The notes beneath the pieces were generated by a model. That model was not told the origin of the DNA and searched no databases. It saw nothing but the letters and a program-made list of their open reading frames with translations. Position numbers and translations under genes: made by a program. A DNA stretch of 64,000 bases. Origin: Candidatus Sulfotelmatobacter sp. GTDB taxonomy: Bacteria; Acidobacteriota; Terriglobia; Terriglobales; Acidobacteriaceae. Shown piece after piece: positions 35,682 through 44,808 of this stretch (its first letter is position 1; each line of letters starts with the position of its first letter). The stretch lies in the NCBI GenBank assembly GCA_025462865.1, contig JAOAPI010000050.1, forward strand, positions 1-64,000. Reading direction: 5' to 3'.

Positions 35682-36233
35682 TTACACGGTGACGTCCGGT
35701 TCAAGAAAAACATTGAGTTCTTCTTCAGCCGATGCGAGGCCTTCTGGGAGAGTGCCGCGATTGTACCCGGCCATGCGATTTTTCCATTTCAGAAAGTCAG
35801 TGATGCTTTGCGGTTCAACGCGGACTTCAACGCGGCGCAGGCTGGCGAGCAGAAGATTCATTTCGTAGCGAAAGCCGGTGGCGCTGCGGAGATTCTTGGC
35901 GGAGGGATGCGCGATTTCGATTCTGCCTCCCCGGTGTTCGAGTAGACCCCAGTCTTTGGGCAGTTCGTCGCGACGAACGAGTCCAGCGGGGACCAGGTAG
36001 AAGCGCTCGCAACCGACTCCGTGATTGGGCTTGAGGCGGAAGGGCTTGGCACGATCGGCGAGGAAGTCAGAGCGCGTCAACTTGCACTCGACCAGGACGG
36101 AGTGGCAGGCGCGTTTCCAGCCGATGGCATCGGGCATTTCTCCGCTGACACAGGCTTGCTCCGAGAGGACTACTCCGCAGCGGTAGCGTCGCAGCCAGTG
36201 GACGGCTTTCTCGACTAGTTGAGAGTGGGTCAT
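35682..36233 (-). CDS. PD-(D/E)XK-like nuclease-fold protein (MmcB-like), hypothetical
   Basis: A 183-residue protein from ATG 36233 (MTHSQLVEKAVHWLRRYRC); the frame is open to 36278. The core shows the restriction-endonuclease-like pattern: MPDAIGW (Asp), then after a short strand SVLVECKLTRSDF, giving D-(x14)-E-x-K. The following strand (ERFYLVPAGLVRRDELPKDWGLLE) is also as in this fold, where the protein recognises or cuts DNA. The N-terminal helix precedes it as in MmcB/YraN-type repair proteins. The last about 50 residues are unassigned. Substrate and partners are unknown. It lies 70 bases past the CHAD-HD gene on the same strand. Confidence 0.6.
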   Translation of the reverse strand: MTHSQLVEKAVHWLRRYRCGVVLSEQACVSGEMPDAIGWKRACHSVLVECKLTRSDFLADRAKPFRLKPNHGVGCERFYLVPAGLVRRDELPKDWGLLEHRGGRIEIAHPSAKNLRSATGFRYEMNLLLASLRRVEVRVEPQSITDFLKWKNRMAGYNRGTLPEGLASAEEELNVFLEPDVTV

Positions 36234-36348
36234 GTCGGCTTTTCCGCTTAGGGCACCAAGACTAAATAGCAACTGCAAATGGGGACAAAGTATTTGTAGC
36301 CGGATAACATGATGCGTGGAAGTGACCGGGTAGCTTCCCGGCTGCTTC

Positions 36349-37992
36349 TCAGGATTTCGAAGAATTGTCCTTCGTATCCTTTAACGCTCTCACAATCAGA
36401 GCACGGTGCAGCACGGTTTCGAGCAAATGGCGCTCGGCGGCGATTGCTTGGGCGGAAGGGCCAAAGGGATTGTAGCCGTCAGCTGCGACTACCAGAGGTT
36501 CATTCCGGTTGAGAACTTGGGGCTTGAGCAAAAATCCCGCAGTACGCCTCGCGCGATGCTTTTCTTTATCGCTCCCAACATTTCCAATTTGAACGCGCCG
36601 GATGTGGCCGTCATGTGCGGCGTCCATGGCGTTGCTCAGTCGCAGGATTGCGGCCAGTTGAATGCTGGCGTGTTGCTCGTCCGGCAGAAGATCACGCAAT
36701 AGCTTGTGGCGTCTGGTAGGCAAAGCTCCGCGGTGGAATCGGGCGACGATGGCGGCTCGGCGAAATTCCGCAGCGTTCCAACCGAGCGGGTTGCCGTGGG
36801 CTTCAAGCAATTTGAAAGATTTTTTGTGATGATTTTTCTCGCCTTTGGATTTGCCGACGTCATGCAGCAGGGCTGCGGCAAGCAGGCTGAAGCGGGCAGA
36901 CGCGGCTTCTACTGCGGGCTTCCACCCGGTGAGCAGAAGACCGTCGTAGAGCTGGAGGGCCAGGGCGGCAACGCGCTCGGAGTGAGGAAAATCAGGATCA
37001 AGATTGTTCGCCCACAGCTTCATGCGGCGCGTGGCAAGCTCCTGAATCTGCTTGCCCTGCGGCAGGGCGGCTCGCCAGACCTGCCAAAGAGAATTTTCTC
37101 CCACCATTTTCGCGCGATAGCGCTCGATGCGCTTGGATCTCTGGGAGACGATTCTTTCATGCCAACGCTGGCGCGAAGGTTCGTCGGGAAAAACGTGACA
37201 GGAAATGGCGGTCGACCAGAGGACATCAAGGTCGTGGATTTCGCCGAGTAAGTCCTGCATTTCTTTGAGGTCATCGCTCCACGCTTTGTGCTCTTCAGGA
37301 AGAAAATTCTCGACGGTATAGCGGAAGCGCTTGATTCCGATGCGCAGGCTGTGAAGGGCGGTTCCAGAGCGGTTGCGCAGGGCGCGGGTGTGCAGCTGGC
37401 GAGCTTCGGTCCACCGTTCAAGGGCGAGGTGCTTGTACAAAGGGCTGCCGGGACGGATGCGGGCGGCGCGCGCGGGAAGAGACTTGCTCCAGCGCCGCCA
37501 CTGCTTGCGATCGAATTCTTCGAGAGCAGCTTTAGCTTCGTGCTTTTGTTCAACCTCGCGAGCTTTCAGGATTTTGAGGAGCGCCTGGGCGGGCGCCCCG
37601 GGTTTGGCAGCATGGGTTTGCTGATCGGCTTTATCTGCGGTGGACTCGGGATTTTGAGGCTCTGCCGGCAAAGCGGGCGAGGGCGCCCGCTCCACGTCCG
37701 TTTTCTCCAGCTTCTCGACCCACTCTTCCATTACATGGATGTCGCGAAGGTCGCCAAGACGCTGGAACAGGCGCTTGCCGGCCTTCTTCATCGCTTTCCA
37801 ATCGGGATAGGGATCGAGCGCCATCAAGCCATCGGCCAGGGAGCGACAGCGGCGCAGAGAAACGCGAAGGTCGTGAACGGAATCAGGACTGAAATCAGCG
37901 GAAACGTTGTCGCATTCTTCGAGAACCCGGGACATCCAGTAGCGGAGGCCAGTCGTCTTTTTGGGTCGAGCTGAGGAAGAAGGTAAAGGCAT
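36349..37992 (-). CDS. CHAD domain - HD domain fusion protein
   Basis: From ATG 37992 (MPLPSSSARPKK) the protein has 547 residues; the frame continues to a TTG at 38076. Residues about 15-320 are a CHAD domain, the conserved-histidine helical bundle that binds polyphosphate: SVHDLRVSLRRCRSLADGL, LGDLRDIHVMEEW, LHSLRIGIKRFRYTVENFLPEE, LLGEIHDLDVLW. Residues about 345-547 are an HD-type domain: ERVAALALQLYDGL, ALLHDVGKS (about residue 376), VARFHRGALP and LAAILRLSNAMDAAH, the same family as the C-terminal part of Ppx/GppA. The pairing suggests polyphosphate or (p)ppGpp-linked phosphohydrolysis (inference). Residues about 99-107 (ERAPSPALP) derive from a family B palindrome in the linker. No strong ribosome-binding site. 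Confidence 0.8.
   Translation of the reverse strand: MPLPSSSARPKKTTGLRYWMSRVLEECDNVSADFSPDSVHDLRVSLRRCRSLADGLMALDPYPDWKAMKKAGKRLFQRLGDLRDIHVMEEWVEKLEKTDVERAPSPALPAEPQNPESTADKADQQTHAAKPGAPAQALLKILKAREVEQKHEAKAALEEFDRKQWRRWSKSLPARAARIRPGSPLYKHLALERWTEARQLHTRALRNRSGTALHSLRIGIKRFRYTVENFLPEEHKAWSDDLKEMQDLLGEIHDLDVLWSTAISCHVFPDEPSRQRWHERIVSQRSKRIERYRAKMVGENSLWQVWRAALPQGKQIQELATRRMKLWANNLDPDFPHSERVAALALQLYDGLLLTGWKPAVEAASARFSLLAAALLHDVGKSKGEKNHHKKSFKLLEAHGNPLGWNAAEFRRAAIVARFHRGALPTRRHKLLRDLLPDEQHASIQLAAILRLSNAMDAAHDGHIRRVQIGNVGSDKEKHRARRTAGFLLKPQVLNRNEPLVVAADGYNPFGPSAQAIAAERHLLETVLHRALIVRALKDTKDNSSKS
37673..37696. repeat. interspersed palindrome, family B copy 2 (inside the CHAD gene)
   Basis: GCGGGCG (37673-37679) pairs with CGCCCGC (37684-37690), followed by TCCACG. 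On the minus strand it encodes VERAPSPA, nearly the same peptide as copy 1 gives in LeuS (VGRAPSPA). Confidence 0.75.
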
Positions 37993-38204
37993 CAGAAAAT
38001 AATTGCTGTTCACAATTTCTTCAACTTGATTTGTGAACAAAAGGTTGACGATACGCGGAAGAGTCTGCCAATTCAACTGTTCGGAGTGTGATTAGCGGAG
38101 GACGCAGATGTCAACGCCGCGCGGAAGAGTGAATGCGGCCGCGGGTCATTGAAGAAGGCTGGGGATGCCGCACCGATGGCGCCGCTGGGGCGTTGCTGGA
38201 AAAT

Positions 38205-38250
38205 AATCGCCGAGCCAGTCTTTTGCGGTGTGTTGGCTCGGCGATTTTTT
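38205..38250 (-). terminator. intrinsic terminator, probably bidirectional
   Basis: AATCGCCGAGCCA (38205-38217) pairs perfectly with TGGCTCGGCGATT (38234-38246). On the minus strand the stem is followed by ATTATTTTCC and lies 20 bases past the stop of the secreted gene ending at 38269. On the plus strand it is followed by six Ts, but no plus-strand gene ends here. Confidence 0.85.
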
Positions 38251-38268
38251 ATCAGAAGCGAATGAAAC

Positions 38269-39195
38269 TTAGTGACCGTCGAGGCATCCGCGTTGGCCTG
38301 AGCTGTTGGGATAGCCAGTGCCGGTGTTGTACGCATTGTTGGACCATTCGCCTTGAATCTTCCACCTGGTGCTATTGCTGAAAGTCACCAGCGGAACATT
38401 GAAGGTCCACGCGCATTTATCTCCGTTCTCCTGGCCTCTTCTGTCATACCAGGCGCCGGGATTGTCGGGATCTGATCGAGCCTCCGACAGTTCGTGTCCG
38501 CTCACATTCGATAATGCGGCGAGACCTTGCGAGTGCAAGCCGGAGGTATCTTGCGGATCGCAGCCCGCGTCTCCATCAAGATTGAAGAAGAAGGCGACTT
38601 GCACGGTCACGCCACTACACGAGCCGTAACTGTGGTAGGCGCAGTAGCCAGCATTGCCGCGTTTGACATCGACATATACAGGGTAATAACCGTTGCTAAC
38701 AGGACTCTTAATTTCTTTACACACTTCGGCAACAATGGCGGAGGTGGAACTACCATTGGCCGCCGTCGATGTATCGATAAGATGACCGTTGTGAGTTACG
38801 GATGATCCCACCTGTCCATTAGAGCCTGTGTATTCGTCCGATGTCCTGGCATAGTTGGAGTTATTGAAACCTGTGTACCAGGAATCGAGGCCGGTAATCT
38901 TATCTCCGACAAAAGTCGAGTTTGTCCAACTGGGGCCCCAGTAAATTGCTTCGCTCACAACTGAGGGCATGATCACACCACCATGGTAAGTCATGTTGGG
39001 ATTGCTCGCTGGCGGTATGCCGCGTGAAAAAGGACTGAACCCGCGAGCCCAATGGATTCCGAGCATTGGCGCCTCGTGCTGCGTATTCAAGGACGAAAGA
39101 TCTTCTGGACCAGCTACCGAATTGGAACTTTGGCCAAGTGAAAATGTCGCGAGCAATAAGACAAACAAGCACGGAAGCAACCACGTCGTCTTCAT
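38269..39195 (-). CDS. secreted protein with HELSEA motif, possible zinc-dependent fold
   Basis: A 308-residue protein with a signal peptide (KTTWLLPCLFVLLLATFSLG, cleaved after GQS). The mature part has MTYHGGVIMPSVVSEAIYWGPSW, then SGHELSEARSDPDNPGAWYD (about residues 231-250) and GDKCAWTF. The H-E-L-x-E-A..DPD...WYD pattern recurs in secreted bacterial and fungal proteins and in plant EXORDIUM/phosphate-induced-1-like proteins. His and Glu there could bind zinc, but activity is unproven. Several cysteines (GYCAYHSYGSCSG, AGCDPQ, GCLDGH) suggest disulfides. A strong terminator lies just downstream. Start ATG 39195. Confidence 0.6.
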   Translation of the reverse strand: MKTTWLLPCLFVLLLATFSLGQSSNSVAGPEDLSSLNTQHEAPMLGIHWARGFSPFSRGIPPASNPNMTYHGGVIMPSVVSEAIYWGPSWTNSTFVGDKITGLDSWYTGFNNSNYARTSDEYTGSNGQVGSSVTHNGHLIDTSTAANGSSTSAIVAEVCKEIKSPVSNGYYPVYVDVKRGNAGYCAYHSYGSCSGVTVQVAFFFNLDGDAGCDPQDTSGLHSQGLAALSNVSGHELSEARSDPDNPGAWYDRRGQENGDKCAWTFNVPLVTFSNSTRWKIQGEWSNNAYNTGTGYPNSSGQRGCLDGH

Positions 39196-39302
39196 AGATT
39201 ACCCTCCTTCGGGGTGGGCACAGAAACGTTTTGGTTGGAGCGGGTCTTATCACGGTCATCCCGCCGAGTGCGGGGAATTATCCATCGAGGCCTACACGTA
39301 AG

Positions 39303-42300
39303 TCAACGCAAAAGATGTACTGGAGGAAGCACGTCATAGGGGGCATCTACTGGAATAACCCGAGTATCTTCATCGATAACAGACATTGCAAGAATACGAA
39401 TTTTGTCATTATCTGGCAAAGTGACTGTCTTAGCGCCGGCGGGAAGGTCGACGGGATAAGCGAATAGGTAAGAATAACTATAAGGTACGTTCTGCCCCGT
39501 AGCATTGTGATGATGAGTGCAGAACCAGGCTAAGTCGGCGCGCTTGATGTATCCCGGCCTGATTTCCGTCATCTCCCCATAGTCATCGTGCGAGGTATCG
39601 GTCGAGCTCCACGTTCGATCATCCCACTGCCCGATAAATCCGCCCCAGTTTTGAATGTTGAGGCTGACGCTAGAGTCGCCGACTTTGAAAATTGCTTTCT
39701 GATCACCATCCGCAGAGGCTGCGAGCAGGTATAAGCGGTTATGACGGCCGGCCGGAAGATCGATTGTCTGCCCTTTGGGGACAAGAGCGTTGGGAGTTCC
39801 CGTCTTTGCGGGAGCAAGTTGAAATTGCACATTGTTGAAGGTGATCTGCGAGGGCAGCATTTCTGCGGGTAGTGAATTGCCCTCACGGTCAAAGCCGCCC
39901 TGTGACTTTGCGCCGTCATTGCTGGCAGTCGCGAGGTCGAATCGTAACGCGACTGGAACGGCCCGCACTGGAACAGGTCTGGCTTGCGGTGCAGCCAGCC
40001 GAATGGCGAACGTGCGCGGCTGATACGCGGAGAACGAGGTGATGAGAGCACCAGTGTTCACTGTCGCTTGTCTGACCGCTTGTTCCTGGCCGTTGACTTC
40101 TCGCGCTGCGGCGATTGGAGAGTTGAACGACACTCGAACTTCCGGTTGCGGCGTGCCATCGAGTTCTACCATCCGCACGATGATCTCGTCGCCCTGTTCG
40201 GCCTTTTTCAACGCAAGAACTCGAATGCGTGGGTTGCTGACTTTCAGCAAAGAAAATTCCGGGCCTAGCACGCCGGTGTGCTTCGCCGTTTCAAAGGCGA
40301 CAAGAGGAGCATTGAGGCGCTGCGCCTGCCAGTCGGTTTGGGCCTGACGCCAACCACCGGGATGTCCAGCAATTCCGTAAGTGAATTCGTGATGCCCCAG
40401 ATCCTGCGTGCCCTGGTCGGCATAACCTCCGCGCGTGCCCGGAGTGCGAAGAAGCGTAACCCGGATTGTGTGGTCGTTTGGCTTATCCGATCCGTTCTTG
40501 CAGTCGGTGAGGATGGTGGTGCCGAATTCTCCGCTCATATCGGTCAAGTCAATCCATTGGTGGGAGGGCACTTCAAACTTCTTGGGCTGGGCGGTGGGGC
40601 GCTCAATGGTGCCAATATCCCAGTTATAGGTGGCGACTTCGTTAGAGGCTGCCAGAGGAAAAGTCGCTTTTAGATTTGCCTCTTTAGTATTCCAATCGAT
40701 TACGTTCGCGAACTCCACGCGCTTGCCTGCGTCGCCAGCCGAAAGGCTGATGGTCTGGATGAACTTCGAGCCAGCGGCTTCGCGCGAAACCTCAACGGCT
40801 ACGCGGGCGGGCCCGCTCTCTACGATTCGAATTGTCGCCGGACCGCCGACAAAGGCTTTGGGAGCGGCCTGCTCTTGATCCCAATCCATATTCCAGGCCG
40901 GCCAATGCTCGGGATTGTCGTACGAAATGGCTAGGCGCGCTGGAGCGGCGAGCAGTTCCCTTCCGATGGATTTGTCGAAAATACTGGCGACGTCGCCGTC
41001 AGAGTTTAGACTTACGCGATAGTACTGGTTCTCGAGCGAATTCTCCGAAACTTGTAAACGGTACGTGTCAGTGGCACCCCTGCCCGGCTGCACATCGTAA
41101 ACGCTGTAGCCCACAGATGGCACACTCGCCATAAAAATCACCTTGCCATTCGAAATCTGTGCTGCAACTTCATTGTTATCCGGACCGATGACATGCACGG
41201 CTTGCGGGATATCGCCAGGAAAGCTGATGCTGGCTTCCACTATGTCCTCCCGGGGGATGTTCAGCGGATTGAAGACAACGATCGGTATCCCTCTGGTTTC
41301 GGTGTTCAGCGCCGCGGCGACGGCTTCGGTAGCGTTGGTAAGGACACCGGCGAACTGGTTCATCGCGATGACGTCATCGTTCCAGGCGAACTCGTAAGAT
41401 TTTGGAGTGGCGGTGCCGGCGGCGATGTCATGGAATTGGCCGCCCATTACCAGTGTCCACGCGTCATTCAGCCGTTGCAGAGGATAGGGGCGCGCACCCA
41501 GCCATTCGGCGGCAACGGAAGCTTTTTCAGCTGCGTCGGCCAGCAATTCTTCTTTGCGCAACCAACGCTTCTGATACGCTTGCGACGTCAGCGAACCGGC
41601 GGAGTGGTTAGTCAACTCCATCTCTCCGGTATAGCGCGGAAGTCCGGCAGCTTGCGCGGGAGTGATGTCGAGAAACATCTGCTCGGCATTTGTCGAGATC
41701 ACCTGCACCGGGCCGTCTCCAACTTTCACCACAGGTCCGTGAGGATTTGATTGATGTTCGAAGAGACGTGGTATTTCTTGTGGCAAACTGGTCGATGATT
41801 TTGTCACGATCGCTTCAAGTCGCCGCACGTAGTCTTCGTTCGGCGCGCCACCGATGTCGCCGGTACCGTAATAGTGATAGTCGGTGAATACGCCGCTGAC
41901 TTTTCCGTTGCGGTCGACGCGCGCCGCCCAATCCCCTTGATAGCGGCTGAGTTGTTGATCCTGCTCAAGGCTCGCGAAAGCTTTTCGCTGCGCCCGCAAA
42001 GCGGCGAATTCCTGAATCTGTTGCGGGTCTGGTGATTGTCCGCTCTTGTCGGTCTGTTCCAATTTTTGTTGCAGCGACTGAAGCTTTCTCGTGAGCTCTT
42101 CGAGAGTCGGGTTGAGTGGCGAGGGCGCAAGCGGTTTGCTGAGGTCGGTATCGATGCCGCCGTCATAGGCGCCCGGATTCAATCCTGCGAGCACGCTCTC
42201 ACCATCGGGGCCCACCCACACGCCTACGTTGAAGGGTGTGCCTTCGGGAGTTTTCTCCGGTGAGTCCGGTCCGCCAGCGTTGGCGGACGATCCCCAGACC

Positions 42301-42845
42301 AGCTTCTGCGTGGAGAATCCCTTTACCCCTGAGTGCGCCAGAATGGTGGGCAGCGAAGATGGAAAGCCAAAGCAATCAGGCAGCATGTACTCCGCGCTGG
42401 CCTTGCCCAATTCTTTGCGGAACCAGTTATTCCCATAAAGAATTTGCCGGATGATAGTCTCGGCGCTCGGGGTATTGACGTCGCCCTCTTCCATGGACGA
42501 GCCTGCCGGAAACCATCGTCCTTCATCGACATATTTCTTCAGTCTCGCGAAGTCGGCGGGAAAATATTCCTTCATAAGGCGGTAACGATTGGCGCCGCTG
42601 AAATTGAAAATGTAGTGCGGATATTTATCGAGAAGCTTGAAATTGTCTTCCATTGTCTTGCGGAGATATTCGTCGATGACCTGCGGATATTCCCAGCGCC
42701 ATTCCGTATCGAGGTGAGAGTAGCCGACCACATAAAGAGTGGGTTGTTTGCTCAAATCGGGTTTACCGGCAGTTTGCGCGCTGGACGCGATCAGCAACAT
42801 CAGGCAGGCCATCAGAATTGCAAACATCGTGCAGAATCGTTGCAT
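39303..42845 (-). CDS. GH38 alpha-mannosidase, secreted
   Basis: Retaining alpha-mannosidase of glycoside hydrolase family 38, expected to trim mannose from external glycans. After a signal peptide (QRFCTMFAILMACLMLLIASSAQT) come the metal ligands H-x-D in YSHLDTEWRW (about residue 44) and the nucleophile Asp in LPDCFGFPSSLP (about residue 158). The middle domain (AWTLVMGGQFHDIAAGTATPKSYE) and the beta-sandwich C-terminal domains (ENQYYRVSLNSDGDVASIFDK...) are complete, and length (1180 residues) is in the family range. An extra C-terminal about 200-residue beta-rich module (PARHNRLYLLAAS, GGFIGQWDDRTWSS) is fused. The frame opens at TTG 42848, but ATG 42845 has GGGAGAA seven bases upstream. 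Divergent from the ABC-F gene. Confidence 0.92.
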   Translation of the reverse strand: MQRFCTMFAILMACLMLLIASSAQTAGKPDLSKQPTLYVVGYSHLDTEWRWEYPQVIDEYLRKTMEDNFKLLDKYPHYIFNFSGANRYRLMKEYFPADFARLKKYVDEGRWFPAGSSMEEGDVNTPSAETIIRQILYGNNWFRKELGKASAEYMLPDCFGFPSSLPTILAHSGVKGFSTQKLVWGSSANAGGPDSPEKTPEGTPFNVGVWVGPDGESVLAGLNPGAYDGGIDTDLSKPLAPSPLNPTLEELTRKLQSLQQKLEQTDKSGQSPDPQQIQEFAALRAQRKAFASLEQDQQLSRYQGDWAARVDRNGKVSGVFTDYHYYGTGDIGGAPNEDYVRRLEAIVTKSSTSLPQEIPRLFEHQSNPHGPVVKVGDGPVQVISTNAEQMFLDITPAQAAGLPRYTGEMELTNHSAGSLTSQAYQKRWLRKEELLADAAEKASVAAEWLGARPYPLQRLNDAWTLVMGGQFHDIAAGTATPKSYEFAWNDDVIAMNQFAGVLTNATEAVAAALNTETRGIPIVVFNPLNIPREDIVEASISFPGDIPQAVHVIGPDNNEVAAQISNGKVIFMASVPSVGYSVYDVQPGRGATDTYRLQVSENSLENQYYRVSLNSDGDVASIFDKSIGRELLAAPARLAISYDNPEHWPAWNMDWDQEQAAPKAFVGGPATIRIVESGPARVAVEVSREAAGSKFIQTISLSAGDAGKRVEFANVIDWNTKEANLKATFPLAASNEVATYNWDIGTIERPTAQPKKFEVPSHQWIDLTDMSGEFGTTILTDCKNGSDKPNDHTIRVTLLRTPGTRGGYADQGTQDLGHHEFTYGIAGHPGGWRQAQTDWQAQRLNAPLVAFETAKHTGVLGPEFSLLKVSNPRIRVLALKKAEQGDEIIVRMVELDGTPQPEVRVSFNSPIAAAREVNGQEQAVRQATVNTGALITSFSAYQPRTFAIRLAAPQARPVPVRAVPVALRFDLATASNDGAKSQGGFDREGNSLPAEMLPSQITFNNVQFQLAPAKTGTPNALVPKGQTIDLPAGRHNRLYLLAASADGDQKAIFKVGDSSVSLNIQNWGGFIGQWDDRTWSSTDTSHDDYGEMTEIRPGYIKRADLAWFCTHHHNATGQNVPYSYSYLFAYPVDLPAGAKTVTLPDNDKIRILAMSVIDEDTRVIPVDAPYDVLPPVHLLR

Positions 42846-42974
42846 CAAGCTTCTCCCGTAACTGGCTGAAGGAAAGTTCGCTTTCGTGCAGCGGGTATTG
42901 TCCGACGTTCCGACTCAATTCGCAATGCGAGTTTCCTGATAATCTCAAGCTAGTCACCAGGAGAGACCAAGTCG

Positions 42975-44789
42975 TTGCCGCCGATCATCAATGCGCAAGG
43001 AATTTCGAAAGCCTTTGGGGCAAATCCGCTCTTCCAGAATGTTTCTTTCACGGTTTCAGAAGGCAATCGCATTGGTCTGATCGGTCCAAATGGATCGGGG
43101 AAATCGACCCTGTTGCGAATTCTGGCCGGCGATGAGCGTCCGGATAGCGGCGAAATCGCGGTGCGAAAACGGATTCGCCTCAGTTATGTGGAGCAGGATT
43201 CAACATTCAAGTCCGGCGCTACGGTGCGATCTGTGGCGCAAAGTGCGATGGAGAATGCCGCCGTGCCAGAGTCTGAGCGCGGCACTCGCTTCGCAGAAAC
43301 TCTGGGGCGGGCGGGCTTTGAAGAACTTGATGTCGTAGCGTCCACGTTATCTGGAGGATGGCAGAAGCGGCTGGCGATCGTCGAGGCTCTGGTTCAGGGT
43401 CCAGATATTCTGCTGCTCGATGAGCCCACTAATCATTTGGACCTGGCTGGAATTGAATGGTTGGAAGACTTGCTGGCGGCGGCATCGTTCGCCTGCGTTG
43501 TGGTCAGCCATGACCGCTATTTTCTCGAGAACGTGGCCACCGAAATGGCAGAGTTGAACCGGACTTATCCAGACGGGCTCTTGCGCGTTTCCGGCGGCTA
43601 CAGCCGGTTCCTTGAAAAGAAGGAAGAATTCCTGCACGCGCAGGGCAAGCGGCAGGAGGCGCTGGAGAATCTGGTTCATCGGGAGATCGAGTGGCTGCGC
43701 CGGGGAGCCAAAGCGCGCACCAGAAAGTCGAAGGCGCGAATCGACAAAGCCGGCGAGCTGATGAGTGAACTTGCGGATTTGAATGACAGGCGGCGGAGCA
43801 CATCGGCGCAAATCGATTTCTCGGCCACCGATCGAAAGACCAAACGACTGGTTGAACTGCAAGATGTCTCTTGCGAGATGGGCGGTCGCACGCTTTTTGC
43901 CGGCCTTAATTTCGTGATCACGGCGGGAATGAGAGTAGGGCTGGTGGGGCCGAACGGGAGCGGCAAGACGAGCTTGCTGCGGCTGGTGCGCGGTGAGTCC
44001 TCCCCCAGCAGCGGAGAGATTCGTCGTGCTGACTGGTTACGCATTGTGTATTTTGACCAGAGCCGTGAACTGGATCCTGATGTAACCCTGCGCCGCGCAC
44101 TCGCTCCGGAAGGCGATTCCGTGGTTTACCAGGACCGCATGATCCACGTGGCCGCCTGGGCGGCAAAGTTCCTGTTTGCGGGTGAGCAGCTCAATCAACC
44201 GGTAGGAAAACTTTCCGGCGGCGAACGGGCGCGGGTTTTGATCGCTCAGCTGATGCTGCAGCCTGCGGACGTTTTGCTACTGGACGAACCCACCAACGAT
44301 CTTGATATTCCGACGCTCGACATCCTCGAGGAAAGCCTGCTGGAGTTTCGTGGATCACTCGTACTGGTCACACATGATCGTTATATGCTCGATCGCGTGT
44401 CGACTTTGGTTGTTGGTCTTGACGGAGAGGGAGCCGCGGGACTCTTCGCCGATTACTCGCAATGGGAAACATGGCTGGAGGAACGCGCAGCGACCGCGAG
44501 GACCGATGCGCGTTCTGCAGACCGCAGTGCGATCTCCGCGGAGCCCGCCCGGCAATCGGCGAGCAAAAAGAAGCTTTCATATTTAGAGGCGCGCGAATAC
44601 GAAACGATTGAGCATCGCGTCGCGGAAGCAGAACAAATTTTACAGTCCAAGCGGGAACAGCTTGAAGATCCCGAGATCGCATGCGATGGTCCGAGGCTGC
44701 TGACAGCCAACTCAGAGATGGAAGACGCCCAGGAAAAAGTAGATACCCTATACGCGCGCTGGGCAGAGCTAGAGAGGAAGAAGAGCTGA
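42975..44789 (+). CDS. ABC-F family ATPase (Uup-like), TTG start
   Basis: A soluble protein with two ABC ATPase domains and no membrane spans. Domain 1 has Walker A GPNGSGKST, signature LSGGWQKRL and Walker B ILLLDEPTNHLDL. Domain 2 has GPNGSGKTS, LSGGERARV and VLLLDEPTNDLDI. The linker between them is rich in Arg and Lys (LRRGAKARTRKSKARIDKA), and a C-terminal coiled coil (YETIEHRVAEAEQILQSKREQLE) matches Uup-type members, which bind DNA or act on ribosomes. The signature GGW in domain 1 deviates from the usual GGE/GGQ. TTG 42975 with AGGAGA at 42959-42964 is the only start that keeps MPPIINAQGISKAFG. Probably ribosome-associated (inference). Confidence 0.88.
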   Translation: MPPIINAQGISKAFGANPLFQNVSFTVSEGNRIGLIGPNGSGKSTLLRILAGDERPDSGEIAVRKRIRLSYVEQDSTFKSGATVRSVAQSAMENAAVPESERGTRFAETLGRAGFEELDVVASTLSGGWQKRLAIVEALVQGPDILLLDEPTNHLDLAGIEWLEDLLAAASFACVVVSHDRYFLENVATEMAELNRTYPDGLLRVSGGYSRFLEKKEEFLHAQGKRQEALENLVHREIEWLRRGAKARTRKSKARIDKAGELMSELADLNDRRRSTSAQIDFSATDRKTKRLVELQDVSCEMGGRTLFAGLNFVITAGMRVGLVGPNGSGKTSLLRLVRGESSPSSGEIRRADWLRIVYFDQSRELDPDVTLRRALAPEGDSVVYQDRMIHVAAWAAKFLFAGEQLNQPVGKLSGGERARVLIAQLMLQPADVLLLDEPTNDLDIPTLDILEESLLEFRGSLVLVTHDRYMLDRVSTLVVGLDGEGAAGLFADYSQWETWLEERAATARTDARSADRSAISAEPARQSASKKKLSYLEAREYETIEHRVAEAEQILQSKREQLEDPEIACDGPRLLTANSEMEDAQEKVDTLYARWAELERKKS

Positions 44790-44808
44790 CTTCTTGGCAG
44801 GAAGCTGA

